The notes: generated by a model not told the origin, from the sequence alone. A stretch of 64,000 nucleotides of DNA from JAISFI01 sp031553775 (GCA_031553775.1 JAVBLA010000009.1:1-64000), one strand, 5' to 3'; counted from the stretch's first letter, positions 19,538 through 29,353 are shown. Translations and numbers: made by a program.

Positions 19538-20812
19538 TTAGCGTTTGAATTGCTCTCTAAGGATATCAAGGTAGGTGGTTCCGTAACCATTCGTTCCTTC
19601 CTTTACAATCGTGGGTTCTAATTGTGAATTATACTGCCAGTTATTAAGAGATTCTACAAAAACCATTGGAATCTTACCCAGATTCATTTTGGCTACATTA
19701 CACCGTTTGCGGAACTCGTCCGGATTTTTATTTACCATTGCAATATTGACACTCCCGTTATTTACATACATGTTATACGATGCAGCAACCGAAGGCATAA
19801 AATCAATCCCATAATTTTGGGCGATATATTCCCGGTTATACTTGAAATTTTCGTTGATTAATTGATTGAGCCAGTAAATACGCTCATAGTAACTACCCCC
19901 TACGTAACACATATTCTCCATGGTAACGGCGTCTACCTGTCCGCTCATAAAGAAATAATGGAAGCGGGCCGGCGGTGTCCATGCTGCCTGGCGGGCAATG
20001 ATATAAACATCTTTTCCCGTATTGGCTTTAATGGTATCACGTATATTATCATACACCTTTTTCGAGTTTTCGGTATATAATCTCTCCGGATTGGAAAACA
20101 TCAAAACAGGACGGCCGTTTATATGCAGGTAAGTGGGGTCTTTGAAATAGTCGGAAACCCTTTTAACCCAGCTGTACAAGCGTTGCTCGCCGGTACGTAT
20201 CGTGTCTCTTTTGACTCCGGTACTCGTAGTATAAGAGAGTTTTTGTGGCTGAACGATTTCAATCAAAGAGTCGTTACTACTTAATTTCAAATTGGCACAG
20301 AAATTATTCAAATCCATTAATATGGTATACTTCATGTCGCCCAGATCGATAGGAAATGTAGGATGTTGCCCGGAAAGCATGAGTGTAAAAGCTGAATCTG
20401 CAGCATTGATATTCTTGGGGTACAAGACATTAGGATTTTCCTTAACGAGTGGACTAACTATAAAATTTACTTTAGCATCTTTACACCAATCTACTAATTG
20501 CTGCAAATTTTGCGCACCCGCGTCATTTACAGTCAATGCGTATCTGCCCAGAATAGGTTCCACATTCGGACCGATCTTCCCTGTCGCCTGATCGTAAGGC
20601 TCTGTAATCCGGGTCCATCTCACATTATCCGACAGCACGCTTGTCGGGTTATACAGGAAGATTCCTACCGGTATATCTGTTGTTACGGGAACTTCCGGGA
20701 TCTGGTAATTCAATGGATAATCATCAATACTTGGACCGTCGTCTTCTGTACAAGAGTAGAATAATCCGGCCCCCAAGAGTAATACATATAATATATACTT
20801 ATTCCTTTTCAT
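19538..20812 (-). CDS. WbsX/GH99-like barrel lipoprotein
   Basis: A 424-residue lipoprotein with signal peptide and lipobox (LFYSC). The body has hallmarks of the GH99-like/WbsX fold: YLHINGRPVLMFSNPERLY, and the C-terminal FVESLNNWQYNSQLEP with Glu near residue 387, followed by GYGTTYLDILREQF, corresponding to the NEWxEGxxLEP region. Members include GH99/GH71 hydrolases and proteins annotated as WbsX glycosyltransferases. Here, third in a SusC/D operon, it takes the place of the usual surface glycan-binding protein, so a surface endo-glycanase or glycan-binding lipoprotein is likely. The last codons are copied at 16588-16610. Confidence 0.7.
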   Translation of the reverse strand: MKRNKYILYVLLLGAGLFYSCTEDDGPSIDDYPLNYQIPEVPVTTDIPVGIFLYNPTSVLSDNVRWTRITEPYDQATGKIGPNVEPILGRYALTVNDAGAQNLQQLVDWCKDAKVNFIVSPLVKENPNVLYPKNINAADSAFTLMLSGQHPTFPIDLGDMKYTILMDLNNFCANLKLSSNDSLIEIVQPQKLSYTTSTGVKRDTIRTGEQRLYSWVKRVSDYFKDPTYLHINGRPVLMFSNPERLYTENSKKVYDNIRDTIKANTGKDVYIIARQAAWTPPARFHYFFMSGQVDAVTMENMCYVGGSYYERIYWLNQLINENFKYNREYIAQNYGIDFMPSVAASYNMYVNNGSVNIAMVNKNPDEFRKRCNVAKMNLGKIPMVFVESLNNWQYNSQLEPTIVKEGTNGYGTTYLDILREQFKR

Positions 20813-20855
20813 ATTTTATTTTTTATATATTCTATAACTATTATTAATTAAACGC

Positions 20856-22910
20856 TCAGGGTGTGGGAGGAGTTATCGTCAGATAGGTACTGTAACGACT
20901 TACGAGGGTGTAATTAAATGCCCGTGTCAATGCCCGTGTGGCATTTGTTTCTCCGGTCATTACCTGTGCCGTATCCAGTAACTGTTCATAGGTAGTACCC
21001 CAGTAGTGACAGAAATAATGAGCGTGATAAGGGATTCTTTTAGTGCCTCCGTATTTACTTTCGGCTAACTCCACTTCCGGGTCTACTTTGGAGAAGGCCA
21101 ATGCTGTTACGATATTGTCTCCCCAGCGGGCGGCTGAATTTCCATTCGGGCTTGCATTTTGTAACAAATCGATGGCTGTATAGTATTCTCCCTTGTTACG
21201 CATCAATTCGGTTAAAGGGTATATCATGCGTTCTCTCCCGAATGAATAATTCTGGCTGTTTGCAACTCCTTCTATACTCGAATTGGAATTAAATACCGGA
21301 GGATAACGGAAAGCCCTCGTCCTGCGTTCCAGATTCCATCCTTCTAATCCGTTGAAGAAACAACCGAATGCCCGTTGTTTGTAGATTTGCTCCAGGTGAT
21401 TTTCATCACTACCTGCGCCATTGATATCGGCGCAATAAAATCCCATTTTGTCATAATATCCTTTTCCGTTGGTATTCCAGGCAATACCAGGCTGTTTCAG
21501 GTAATCGGCAGCCTTCCCTGTCATTTGACATTGTTCGAAAGAAGCCTTAACCCCATCTTCATAGTAGCTTTGGGCCGATTTAGCCCCCAATCCGAATTTT
21601 ATTTTGGCTTCTGCCTTCAGGAAACAAGTCGTTGCATAATTGAGAAGCACCACTGTAGCATCCGGTTTCAGGTAATCCATCTTTACGCGGGATACGTTTA
21701 ATTTGTCGTTGGTACGTAACGGATCGGAATAACGCGATCCGGAAGCGGTTCCGGGTATATAATCTGCCTCCCAGTTTACCGGAAGCCGCTGACTTTCGGT
21801 AATGGGTACGTAGGGTACGCTGTAATCGACCAAAATAGAATCCCTGCGGAATGCATTCAGTCCGTCGGCTTGATGTGCGGCATAATTCGGACAATTATTG
21901 ACGCCAGGCGCACTAGAACAAATATGTACACGGGTAATCGTGTCTGTAAACAGGAAAGGATTTGTGTTGGGGGTTTCTTCATTCGATTTCATAAAATGCG
22001 CTTCAATCCTCGGATCTTTGTATGAAAATAAATAGAGTGCATAATATTCGCTCAGGGAAGGGTATTCGTAGGCATTCCACGTCCCGTTACTATCTATTTT
22101 CTTTAACAAATTTTCATAATAATACGAAACATCGTACGTCTTATCCGTTCCGAAACGGGGAGCCACATTATCTGCATTAGAAGAAATCAACAAATTCTCG
22201 TCGCTCATCGCAGCTGTTGCGTGTTTCTGAGCCAGCTCGGGAGATAGATTCTGAACATGCATGGCAATATCCAGACGAAGCGTATTCGTGAATTTTTGCC
22301 ATTTGCTGATACTGCCATTTTCAAGATTAAAAAGAAAATCCGGAGCAAGGATATCTTTCGTATACAATGAATTTGACTGGTATAAATTACTTGCCTCCTC
22401 CAACAAATCCAAAATTTGGGTATAGACCTGCAATTCGCTGTCGTATTTGAAAGTCGATTTTTTTTCTTCAATACTTAAAATGGCGTCGCTCATAGGCACC
22501 GGCCCGTATAAAGACACTAATATATAATAAGCATAAGCTTTCCAGGTCTTTATCATAGCCAGACGATTTTTATGCCCTTCTTTTCCGGTATAATCTGTTT
22601 CTACACTTTCCAGGTCTCTCAAGATGTCGGAATACACTTGTCTGTAATAGGTATCCGAAAGATTCTCACTGGGGACTGTTCTGACCTGAACCGTAACTAA
22701 GCGGGAATAGTTCAATAAATAGTTGTAATTCAAATCACTGATTACATTAATCGTCTTGTAAACACTTCCCGGCAAAACATATTTAAAGTCCGTAGTATAA
22801 AATTTATTCGGATTGGTGTTAGTTTCCTCGAAATCATCGGTACAGCTGTACAAAAATGCACCACCGACCAATAAGGATAAGAACCATATCTTATATATTT
22901 GTTTTTTCAT
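20856..22910 (-). CDS. SusD/RagB-like nutrient-binding outer-membrane lipoprotein (SusD_2 type)
   Basis: A 684-residue lipoprotein (lipobox FLYSC) beginning TDDFEETNTNPNKFY, the typical SusD_2-type opening. Helical TPR-like content follows (KTWKAYAYYILVSLYGPVPMSDAI), with C-terminal FFNGLEGWNLERRTRAFRYPP. SusD proteins sit over the SusC barrel and capture oligosaccharides at the cell surface. The gene begins 11 bp after SusC, as expected for a pair. It is longer than many SusD_2 proteins, with insertions in the middle region. Confidence 0.93.
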   Translation of the reverse strand: MKKQIYKIWFLSLLVGGAFLYSCTDDFEETNTNPNKFYTTDFKYVLPGSVYKTINVISDLNYNYLLNYSRLVTVQVRTVPSENLSDTYYRQVYSDILRDLESVETDYTGKEGHKNRLAMIKTWKAYAYYILVSLYGPVPMSDAILSIEEKKSTFKYDSELQVYTQILDLLEEASNLYQSNSLYTKDILAPDFLFNLENGSISKWQKFTNTLRLDIAMHVQNLSPELAQKHATAAMSDENLLISSNADNVAPRFGTDKTYDVSYYYENLLKKIDSNGTWNAYEYPSLSEYYALYLFSYKDPRIEAHFMKSNEETPNTNPFLFTDTITRVHICSSAPGVNNCPNYAAHQADGLNAFRRDSILVDYSVPYVPITESQRLPVNWEADYIPGTASGSRYSDPLRTNDKLNVSRVKMDYLKPDATVVLLNYATTCFLKAEAKIKFGLGAKSAQSYYEDGVKASFEQCQMTGKAADYLKQPGIAWNTNGKGYYDKMGFYCADINGAGSDENHLEQIYKQRAFGCFFNGLEGWNLERRTRAFRYPPVFNSNSSIEGVANSQNYSFGRERMIYPLTELMRNKGEYYTAIDLLQNASPNGNSAARWGDNIVTALAFSKVDPEVELAESKYGGTKRIPYHAHYFCHYWGTTYEQLLDTAQVMTGETNATRALTRAFNYTLVSRYSTYLTITPPTP

Positions 22911-22921
22911 GTCTGATCAAA

Positions 22922-25900
22922 TTAAAATGAAACTTTAAAATCAAATCCCCAATAAGCCTGTGGCAGAGCGAAGCCCATTTCGAACCCTTGCGCATTACCT
23001 GCGGTACGGGTCGCTTGCGGATCTACTCCCTTCGGCGTTTTCTGGTAAAGGATAGCCACATTACGCCCTACGAGCGACAATTTTACATCATTGAGCGAAA
23101 TCTTTCGCAACCATTTTTTGGGGAAATTGTATCCCATGCTAACTTCACGCAATTTTATATATGAAGCGTCATAGAGATAGCGTGCCGTACTGGTTTGGTT
23201 GCTGTGTCTCCAGTAATTGGTAGGCGGAGTCCATGCTATATTGTCTTTTCCTCTCCAAAATTCATCAAGACTTGAATCATAAACGGCATTCGGGATATAC
23301 ACCCCTTTAGGCCTTTTGTCCGGATAAATTACACTGTTTGCATAACTATCTGCTTTGGGCTTGACTGTGTTCCCGGGGCTCATGATTCCCTTGCGTTCAT
23401 CAGCCGTTTCGCCTAATATCAAATCTGAGAACAAGAATTCATATCTTCCCTCCAGCGATTGTACGGTACTTCCTTCCACACCTCCCTGGTAAGCTGTATT
23501 CGACCAGACTTTTCCTCCTTTTTGGAAGTCCAGCATAACATTGACATCGATTTGTCCAAATTTGAATGAGTTTCTCCAACCTCCAAGCCAATCCGGTTTC
23601 ATAGAAGTTAAATACTGGTCCGGATCATACAGAGGTACGCCCATTAAATCCACACAGATCTGACCGTACTCATTTCTTCTGTAATCATTCCCGTAAAATA
23701 CTCCATAAGGTTGACCCACTTGGGCATAAAGGGTAATGAAACTTGCATTACCCAATTCAAAACGATCGATATCATCGGCTAAAGCAACTACCTTAGAGTT
23801 ATTTTTGGACCAATTCGCAGTGGTAGTCCACGTAAAATTTTTCATTTTAACCGGAGTCAGATTGAACGTAATTTCCACCCCTCTGTTGCTAAGTTCACCG
23901 GCATTAATCATTTGTTTGGTATAACCGCTCACAGAAGAAATATCTGCTGCAATAATCTGGTCTCTTGAACTTTTATCATAATAAGTAAAATCCAGGGAAA
24001 GCCGGTTATCCCAGAAGCGTAAATCCGTTCCTACTTCCCAGGAATAAATTTTTTCAGGTCTCAGATCCGGGTTTTTACGGGTGGATTCACCGCTAAGCAC
24101 CGTATTATCCAAATAGGTTCCCCAATAATTAAAACCATTATACAACTCATCGAATGAAGTATCATTTCCTACCATGGCATAAGATGCCCTGATTTTGGCA
24201 AATGACAATATTTTTTTATTGACTTTGACCAAATCGGATAATATGATCCCGGTTCCGTAAGAATAATAAAAATAAGAATTGTTCTGGACAGGTAAAGTAC
24301 TTGACCATTCATTTCTAGCTGTTGCATCCAAATAAAGCCAATTTTTATATCCGAAATTTACCATCCCAAAAACCGCTTGTTTGTCCTTCTTACTACAAGC
24401 TTCGTTAGAAATCATGGTTCCGGCATTGTTGGCCAATGTTTTTTTGTCGGCTTCTGCCAATATATTGACTATTGAAAGTTGTCTGTCCCTCCTGATGTTT
24501 TGCATCCAGGCCCCGGCATTGGCGCTGATTGAAATATCTTTTCTGAACCGTTGATTGTAAGAAAACAAAGCATCAAAATTGTTGTTTGTATTCAAATTCG
24601 ATCCTCTCTGATAGTATCCGTCCACATCAAATGAAGAGTATAAATTGCTGAAATTCCAGTTTTTAGTGGAATTTACATCTGTAGCCGCTTTCAATCTGAG
24701 TTTAAACAATTTATTTAATTTAAAATTCAGTGTGATATTACCGGTGATCCAATGGTTTTCGTCGGCATTAGAAGTTTCATTCAGTAACCAGTAAGGATTG
24801 ACTTCGCCTCCTCTTGTAAAAGGAGTTCCATCCGGTTTTTTCCAGGGAATCAATTCTTCTATTGTCGCATCACGTTGTAATCCGGTTATCACATAAAGCG
24901 GATTTCTCATAGATTCATTCCGGAATCCACGATTATCCACCTGTTCATTTATATATCGCATCCCAAGGTCCATATCTAAAAAAGGCGTTAATTTTGCAGT
25001 AGAACGCAAATTAAAGACATTCCGGTTCAGTTTGTTGAAATTGATCAAGATATCGTCCGAATGGATATTGGTATAAGATAAGCGCAACGAAGACTCAGTC
25101 CACACCTTGTCAACGGACAGGGAGTTTGTGATCATCGTGCTGGTCTGATACATGTTTTCTATGGTACTTTTAGCCGGAGAATAAGGTTTGATTTCATCAT
25201 TACGTCCGACAACATCAAACCCGAGCATCGGCATCCCCCATGAGTTGGCGCTTGGATCCAGGTTATACCTATGAATCCCATAAGGAAGATTGGGATCATA
25301 GCTGGAGCCAAGAGCAGAATTATTGTAATAGTTATACCCCCTCTGGAAACGGTTGTTTTGTCCGGCTCCATAAATATTCTGATAAGTAGGGAAATTATAC
25401 AGATAACCAAGCATCATGTTAAAACCGTAGGAAATTCCCATCCCTTTCTTTTTGGTCGCTTTTTTGGTCGTAATCAAAATAACACCCCTGGCTCCATCCG
25501 ACCCATAAAGGGCTGCAGCATTCGCTCCTTTCAATACTTCGATATTTTCGATTTCGTCGGGATTCATACTGTTAACAATATTCCCGTAATCCAATTCTCC
25601 TAATTCTCCCGTATTATTTTGCACCGGGATCCCGTCTATAACAAACAGGGGACGGTTGTCTCCGGTCAATGAAGTTTCCGCACGAATTACCACCCGGGTG
25701 GAAGACAAAGGTCCGCTACCGGGTGTTACCTGCATCCCGGAAACTTTACCCGACAACATATCGGTCAGGTTGGTCCAACGACTTTCCGTCATGGATTCGG
25801 GATCGACGCTTCCCGTGGCATAAGTGAGGGATTTGGCTTCGCGCGTAATCCCCATGGCCGTCACTACAACTTCCTTTAGTAGTTGTTCATTTTCTGTGAG

Positions 25901-26221
25901 AACCACCTTCAGATCGGATGAAGTTCCAACCTTGATATTCCGGGGTTCATAACCCAAAAAGTTAATCCTTAAAATAGAGCTTTCATTTGCTTTGATTTTG
26001 AATTGCCCATCGACATCAGTTACTGTTCCTACATTCGAGCCGACTACTATAACAGAGGCTCCTACCACGCTTTCTCCCTTTTCATCTACAACCAATCCCG
26101 TAACTTCTTTTTTTGCGGTTTGGGCAAAAGTCGTTTGTACGCCGATCATCAAGATACATGCTAATGAGCATAGCACCTTGATGAACATTTTTTTGTAATG
26201 TGCTTTTAATGGTATTTCCAT
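22922..26221 (-). CDS. SusC/RagA family TonB-dependent outer-membrane transporter
   Basis: A 1099-residue protein. Order: signal peptide ending TTFAQ, CarboxypepD_reg-like domain (VTGLVVDEKGESVVGASV, about 38-120), TonB box/plug region (LKEVVVTAMGITREAKSL, then NRPLFVIDGIPVQ), and a 22-strand barrel ending in an aromatic-rich strand (GFDFKVSF). It imports oligosaccharides with TonB energy, using the adjacent SusD as lid. No STN domain is present, so anti-sigma signalling through FecR is not expected. An alternative start 11 codons in (MFIKVLC) is possible. Its promoter carries the three-hexamer operator. It is the first gene of an operon of nine genes. Confidence 0.95.
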   Translation of the reverse strand: MEIPLKAHYKKMFIKVLCSLACILMIGVQTTFAQTAKKEVTGLVVDEKGESVVGASVIVVGSNVGTVTDVDGQFKIKANESSILRINFLGYEPRNIKVGTSSDLKVVLTENEQLLKEVVVTAMGITREAKSLTYATGSVDPESMTESRWTNLTDMLSGKVSGMQVTPGSGPLSSTRVVIRAETSLTGDNRPLFVIDGIPVQNNTGELGELDYGNIVNSMNPDEIENIEVLKGANAAALYGSDGARGVILITTKKATKKKGMGISYGFNMMLGYLYNFPTYQNIYGAGQNNRFQRGYNYYNNSALGSSYDPNLPYGIHRYNLDPSANSWGMPMLGFDVVGRNDEIKPYSPAKSTIENMYQTSTMITNSLSVDKVWTESSLRLSYTNIHSDDILINFNKLNRNVFNLRSTAKLTPFLDMDLGMRYINEQVDNRGFRNESMRNPLYVITGLQRDATIEELIPWKKPDGTPFTRGGEVNPYWLLNETSNADENHWITGNITLNFKLNKLFKLRLKAATDVNSTKNWNFSNLYSSFDVDGYYQRGSNLNTNNNFDALFSYNQRFRKDISISANAGAWMQNIRRDRQLSIVNILAEADKKTLANNAGTMISNEACSKKDKQAVFGMVNFGYKNWLYLDATARNEWSSTLPVQNNSYFYYSYGTGIILSDLVKVNKKILSFAKIRASYAMVGNDTSFDELYNGFNYWGTYLDNTVLSGESTRKNPDLRPEKIYSWEVGTDLRFWDNRLSLDFTYYDKSSRDQIIAADISSVSGYTKQMINAGELSNRGVEITFNLTPVKMKNFTWTTTANWSKNNSKVVALADDIDRFELGNASFITLYAQVGQPYGVFYGNDYRRNEYGQICVDLMGVPLYDPDQYLTSMKPDWLGGWRNSFKFGQIDVNVMLDFQKGGKVWSNTAYQGGVEGSTVQSLEGRYEFLFSDLILGETADERKGIMSPGNTVKPKADSYANSVIYPDKRPKGVYIPNAVYDSSLDEFWRGKDNIAWTPPTNYWRHSNQTSTARYLYDASYIKLREVSMGYNFPKKWLRKISLNDVKLSLVGRNVAILYQKTPKGVDPQATRTAGNAQGFEMGFALPQAYWGFDFKVSF

Positions 26222-26456
26222 AGAAATTTACAATCAAATAATTAAAAAATAAGTTTATTTTTAAGAAGCTACACCTGCCTGAAATTTGTCTTATAGATTA
26301 CTCGGGTATAATATCGGTGCAGTTTAATTTAGTTTGCTTAGTTTCATTCATTCCATCTATCCATCAGATTTAGTTGTTTATTTCATAAATGATAAATTTA
26401 GTTGTTAATGATCTTATGGCTTCAAAAGTATTCGTTGAGTTTTGTTACGCTCTGCA
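26222..26456 (-). other. Long 5' leader of the SusC operon
   Basis: About 230 bp between the predicted SusC promoter and the start codon, AT-rich and without an open frame worth calling. Its length leaves room for leader-based control, which is common in SusC-type loci, but no riboswitch-like conserved core or strong terminator was recognised. A second TACTTTTG-like string (complement of 26423-26430) could be an additional -7 element. Confidence 0.45.
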
Positions 26457-26524
26457 CAAAAGTATATTAGGAATATTAATTTTTGTCAAATAACTTTATT
26501 ACCTGCATATTAAAAACTTATTAA
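26457..26524 (-). promoter_or_regulatory. SusC operon promoter with 11-bp-period triple direct-repeat operator
   Basis: Read on the minus strand: TTAATA (26524-26519), 5 bp, TTAATA (26513-26508), 5 bp, GTAATA (26502-26497). Then 6 bp, a -33 TTTG (26490-26487), 22 bp, and a -7 element TACTTTTG (26464-26457), matching the Bacteroidetes TAnnTTTG consensus. The operator sits just upstream of the -33 box, where an activator would touch RNA polymerase. The same array recurs at 29703 and 41112 at the same distance from the -7 element. Confidence 0.75.
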
Positions 26525-26685
26525 TTTCCTTTTTTTGCCATATTTTATAGTAGATTTTTGAAAATAGAGGATGGAAACCCAAAAAGTCGATGCATTTTTG
26601 CGTACTATTTATAAGGTAATTATGGCAACTTTACAGTTTAATGCGGATCAAAAAGAGGAAAGTGTATGGCAATTTCTTTTTTGTG

Positions 26686-29250
26686 TCAACTGTTTTTTGT
26701 AGCATCTATAACTTGTGGCAGGGAATATTTATAATCTTCTCCCAACATCGTTTTATATTCTTTGGTGAAAATATCGTAAGCGCTTTTGGCCAATCCTTTT
26801 TTGCCTGAATTATATAGAATAGCACATTTTATTCTGAGCGCTTCTTCATTCAGGGAATCAAATAAGAAAATGGCATCGGCGATTTGAAGCCCTAATTCTT
26901 CATCTTTAACAACATTTCCCGATAATAGTAAGTTATATAATATATCTATGGAGTCATTAGAATAATTACTTTTGAATTTATCAAGCCAATCAGTATGGGT
27001 ATAAGGCAATAGCGGACCATACATTAATAATTCCAATAATTCTGATATTCCCTTTTCATCTATCGTGTTTCCCTTAAATTTTTTTATATGTAACATGGAA
27101 GTATTATAATCACAAAAAATATCTTCTCCAAAGAATAATTTCCAAAAACCACTATTATTCGACAAGGATACATTACCAACCTTTTCCAGCAATAATTTGA
27201 GGCGGGTCAGTGATACATTCCTGTTGTTACGGGCGGCCTTGCTGTCTTTATCCGCCCATATCAGGCTATCTATTTTTTTATCATTGATCCCTTTTTCTTC
27301 CATTTCGCTATAAAGCAAAATTAAAAGTAATAAATTCTTTAATATTGGAGTAAAACTAGATGTGATATTGGTCCCGTTTTTATCTATTACATTAAATCCT
27401 CCCAGTAAACGGATACATTGCTTGCTCCTATCGTATGTTTTTTTTGCCTGCTCCTCAATCGTTTCTGTCGGATCGGTTATTGTTTCTCTTGTAGGGATAA
27501 AAATCGTTTTCGGAGAATCAATTATGGGAGATTGTTTTTGAACCGGAATGATTTTTCTTCTCCTCTTCAGGGCAAAAAATACAAAACCGATGAAAAATAG
27601 AGAAAACAAAGACAGAGCAACAACCTTGATCCATGAAGTATTTACTACCGGTTCTTTTTGAACTATTTCAGCCTGAGATAATGGAGGAAACTCGATCTCA
27701 TAAAATAAAATTTTAGAGGTTCCTGGTTTGTAATTACAACAAAAAAGAGCATACATTTTCTGATGAAGAGGCGAAAAAAACAAGGTGTAAAAAAGAAAAT
27801 CGGCTGCCAGATGTTGGTTTATGCTGTTCGATACTTTTTCAATATATGGAAATTCGGTATTAATTCTCAGTAATGTTCCGCCTTTCAGATTCGTCAGTAC
27901 ATAAAAACAGGAATCCTTCGTATTATAAATCATATTTCCACAAGGGAGATAATTAACATCTTCATGTTTATCCCACAACATTTTTATTTCTTTGGTTTTT
28001 AAATCGACAGCATAAAAATCGAAGCAGGAATGAGGATTTACTTCTTGTTTTCCTGTGACTGAACCTCGTCCGCCAAAAATATACAATTTGCCGTCTACTA
28101 CTGCAGATGCAGAAGAATAGCGGGGCATGACGGTCAATAACTTATTTTTGTCCCAAATGCCATTACTCAGCTTTGCAGTAAATATATCGTTTTTATATTG
28201 ATAATATCCGTATCCGCCAAATGTAACGATGGAAGAATCCATTTCATTGATAGAAGTAGTATGGTGCCAGTATCTCGTTTCTTCTGTACAAGGAGTCGTT
28301 TTTGACCATTTCTGATCTTTGAAAGAAAAGCGGGACATGGTTTCTTCATCGAGATTATATGACAACAACTCGTCATTCAGGTAATCATAAATCAGCCCAT
28401 TAGTGCTTATACTTGCCGGATATCCTCCTTTTACACGAATAATACTATCTTTGTCCAGCACGGGATTATAAGCGATGATCGATTTTTCATCAGGTACAAT
28501 ATACAAGATCCCCCTCTTTGCATCATAAGCATATTGTGGATTGTTATGAAATTCGAATTCTTTTGAATAAATTTTTTTCCAGTTTGTATGGCGATCTATG
28601 ATCCACTCTGGATTTTTTGCCACAGCAGGAATATTACTGACTATATCATAACAGATATTTTCGTTATGTTCTTTCAATACCCAATCCCGAACCACCTTTT
28701 TCCCACTATACACCCTAATATTTTTGACATTCATGGCGGCTGTTTCAAATGATTCAAAACCGGGAAAGGGACATACGCCAAAGGCAATTTTAATGTTTTT
28801 CCAGCGATCAAAGTTTAATGGGTAAGATTTTTCGACATTGCCATAGGATAAATATAAGGAATCTTTAAGGGAAGAAAATTTCAAATGTACAGGCGTCCAT
28901 TTCTCAAATTCAGTTCTGTTAGAAACCGGATAAAAACTTTCGTTGATAATGATACTCGGATACCTGTTTTCGCCTTCTTCTGCACTGAAATTAAGGGCAA
29001 TTTTTTCTCCCGAATTGCTAACAACATGAATTACATATCCGAATTCTAATTCTTTCCTAATCGATAAATCAAAAGATATGGTCGTTTCATTTTCTATTTT
29101 CAAGGGTTTGTTGTCGTTCAAAACTAAAGAAGTCCGGTCTTTTCCTAAACTGGAATATGATTTAAAGTAAAGACCATAATCAAGATTGTTTGCCTGTAAA
29201 AAAGAAACAACAGTCAATATTAAAGTTAATAAAGTTAGATTTTTTTTCAT
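26686..29250 (-). CDS. Membrane-spanning Kelch-propeller/SARP-BTAD transcriptional regulator
   Basis: An 854-residue one-component regulator. Order: signal peptide (about 1-20); a LamG-like sandwich (about 25-200); a Kelch/galactose-oxidase-type propeller (about 225-500, with IVTFGGYGYYQYKNDIFTA, KLYIFGGRGS); one transmembrane helix (about 543-563, VVALSLFSLFFIGFVFFAL) followed by KRRRK; a linker; an OmpR/SARP-type winged helix (about 606-705, IRLLGGFNVIDKNGTNIT, DSLIWADKDSKAARNNRNVS, LTRLKLLLE); and a helical BTAD-like region (about 706-854). The topology puts the propeller in the periplasm and the DNA-binding domain in the cytoplasm. It lies upstream of and codirectional with SusC, and SARP domains bind 11-bp-period direct repeats like those found here. 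It is the likely regulator of this glycan locus. Confidence 0.8.
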   Translation of the reverse strand: MKKNLTLLTLILTVVSFLQANNLDYGLYFKSYSSLGKDRTSLVLNDNKPLKIENETTISFDLSIRKELEFGYVIHVVSNSGEKIALNFSAEEGENRYPSIIINESFYPVSNRTEFEKWTPVHLKFSSLKDSLYLSYGNVEKSYPLNFDRWKNIKIAFGVCPFPGFESFETAAMNVKNIRVYSGKKVVRDWVLKEHNENICYDIVSNIPAVAKNPEWIIDRHTNWKKIYSKEFEFHNNPQYAYDAKRGILYIVPDEKSIIAYNPVLDKDSIIRVKGGYPASISTNGLIYDYLNDELLSYNLDEETMSRFSFKDQKWSKTTPCTEETRYWHHTTSINEMDSSIVTFGGYGYYQYKNDIFTAKLSNGIWDKNKLLTVMPRYSSASAVVDGKLYIFGGRGSVTGKQEVNPHSCFDFYAVDLKTKEIKMLWDKHEDVNYLPCGNMIYNTKDSCFYVLTNLKGGTLLRINTEFPYIEKVSNSINQHLAADFLFYTLFFSPLHQKMYALFCCNYKPGTSKILFYEIEFPPLSQAEIVQKEPVVNTSWIKVVALSLFSLFFIGFVFFALKRRRKIIPVQKQSPIIDSPKTIFIPTRETITDPTETIEEQAKKTYDRSKQCIRLLGGFNVIDKNGTNITSSFTPILKNLLLLILLYSEMEEKGINDKKIDSLIWADKDSKAARNNRNVSLTRLKLLLEKVGNVSLSNNSGFWKLFFGEDIFCDYNTSMLHIKKFKGNTIDEKGISELLELLMYGPLLPYTHTDWLDKFKSNYSNDSIDILYNLLLSGNVVKDEELGLQIADAIFLFDSLNEEALRIKCAILYNSGKKGLAKSAYDIFTKEYKTMLGEDYKYSLPQVIDATKNS

Positions 29251-29312
29251 AATTCCATAATAAATATGGTATAGATTAAGTTTTCTAAAAAGGATAACCT
29301 ACTTAGCCAAGG

Positions 29313-29344
29313 CAAATATAATGCTTTTTTCTGATTAATTCAAG
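29313..29344 (-). promoter_or_regulatory. Promoter of the Kelch/SARP regulator gene
   Basis: On the minus strand a perfect -7 element TATATTTG (29320-29313) follows CTTG (29344-29341, one mismatch to TTTG) after a 20-bp spacer. Transcription would start about 57 bp before the ATG at 29250. No TAATA triple array is present here, so the regulator does not appear to control its own gene by that site. Confidence 0.55.
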
Positions 29345-29353
29345 TTGATATTT

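Larger units (their letters stand above)
13766..19557 (-). repeat. Tandem gene duplication of about 2.9 kb
   Basis: Two head-to-tail copies: about 13766-16610 and 16673-19557. Each unit runs from the 5' edge of GH2, through the barrel/propeller gene, to the last codons of the WbsX-like lipoprotein gene. The homology continues through the intergenic DNA at both edges, which shows a DNA-level tandem duplication rather than two independent acquisitions. Divergence is spread over the whole unit. Confidence 0.88.

Noticed and set aside
26423..26464. Second TACTTTTG string as the main SusC promoter
   Set aside because: The string at 26423-26430 lacks a TTTG at 19-22 bp, while the one at 26457-26464 has one and matches the operator-to-box distance of the other two promoters.
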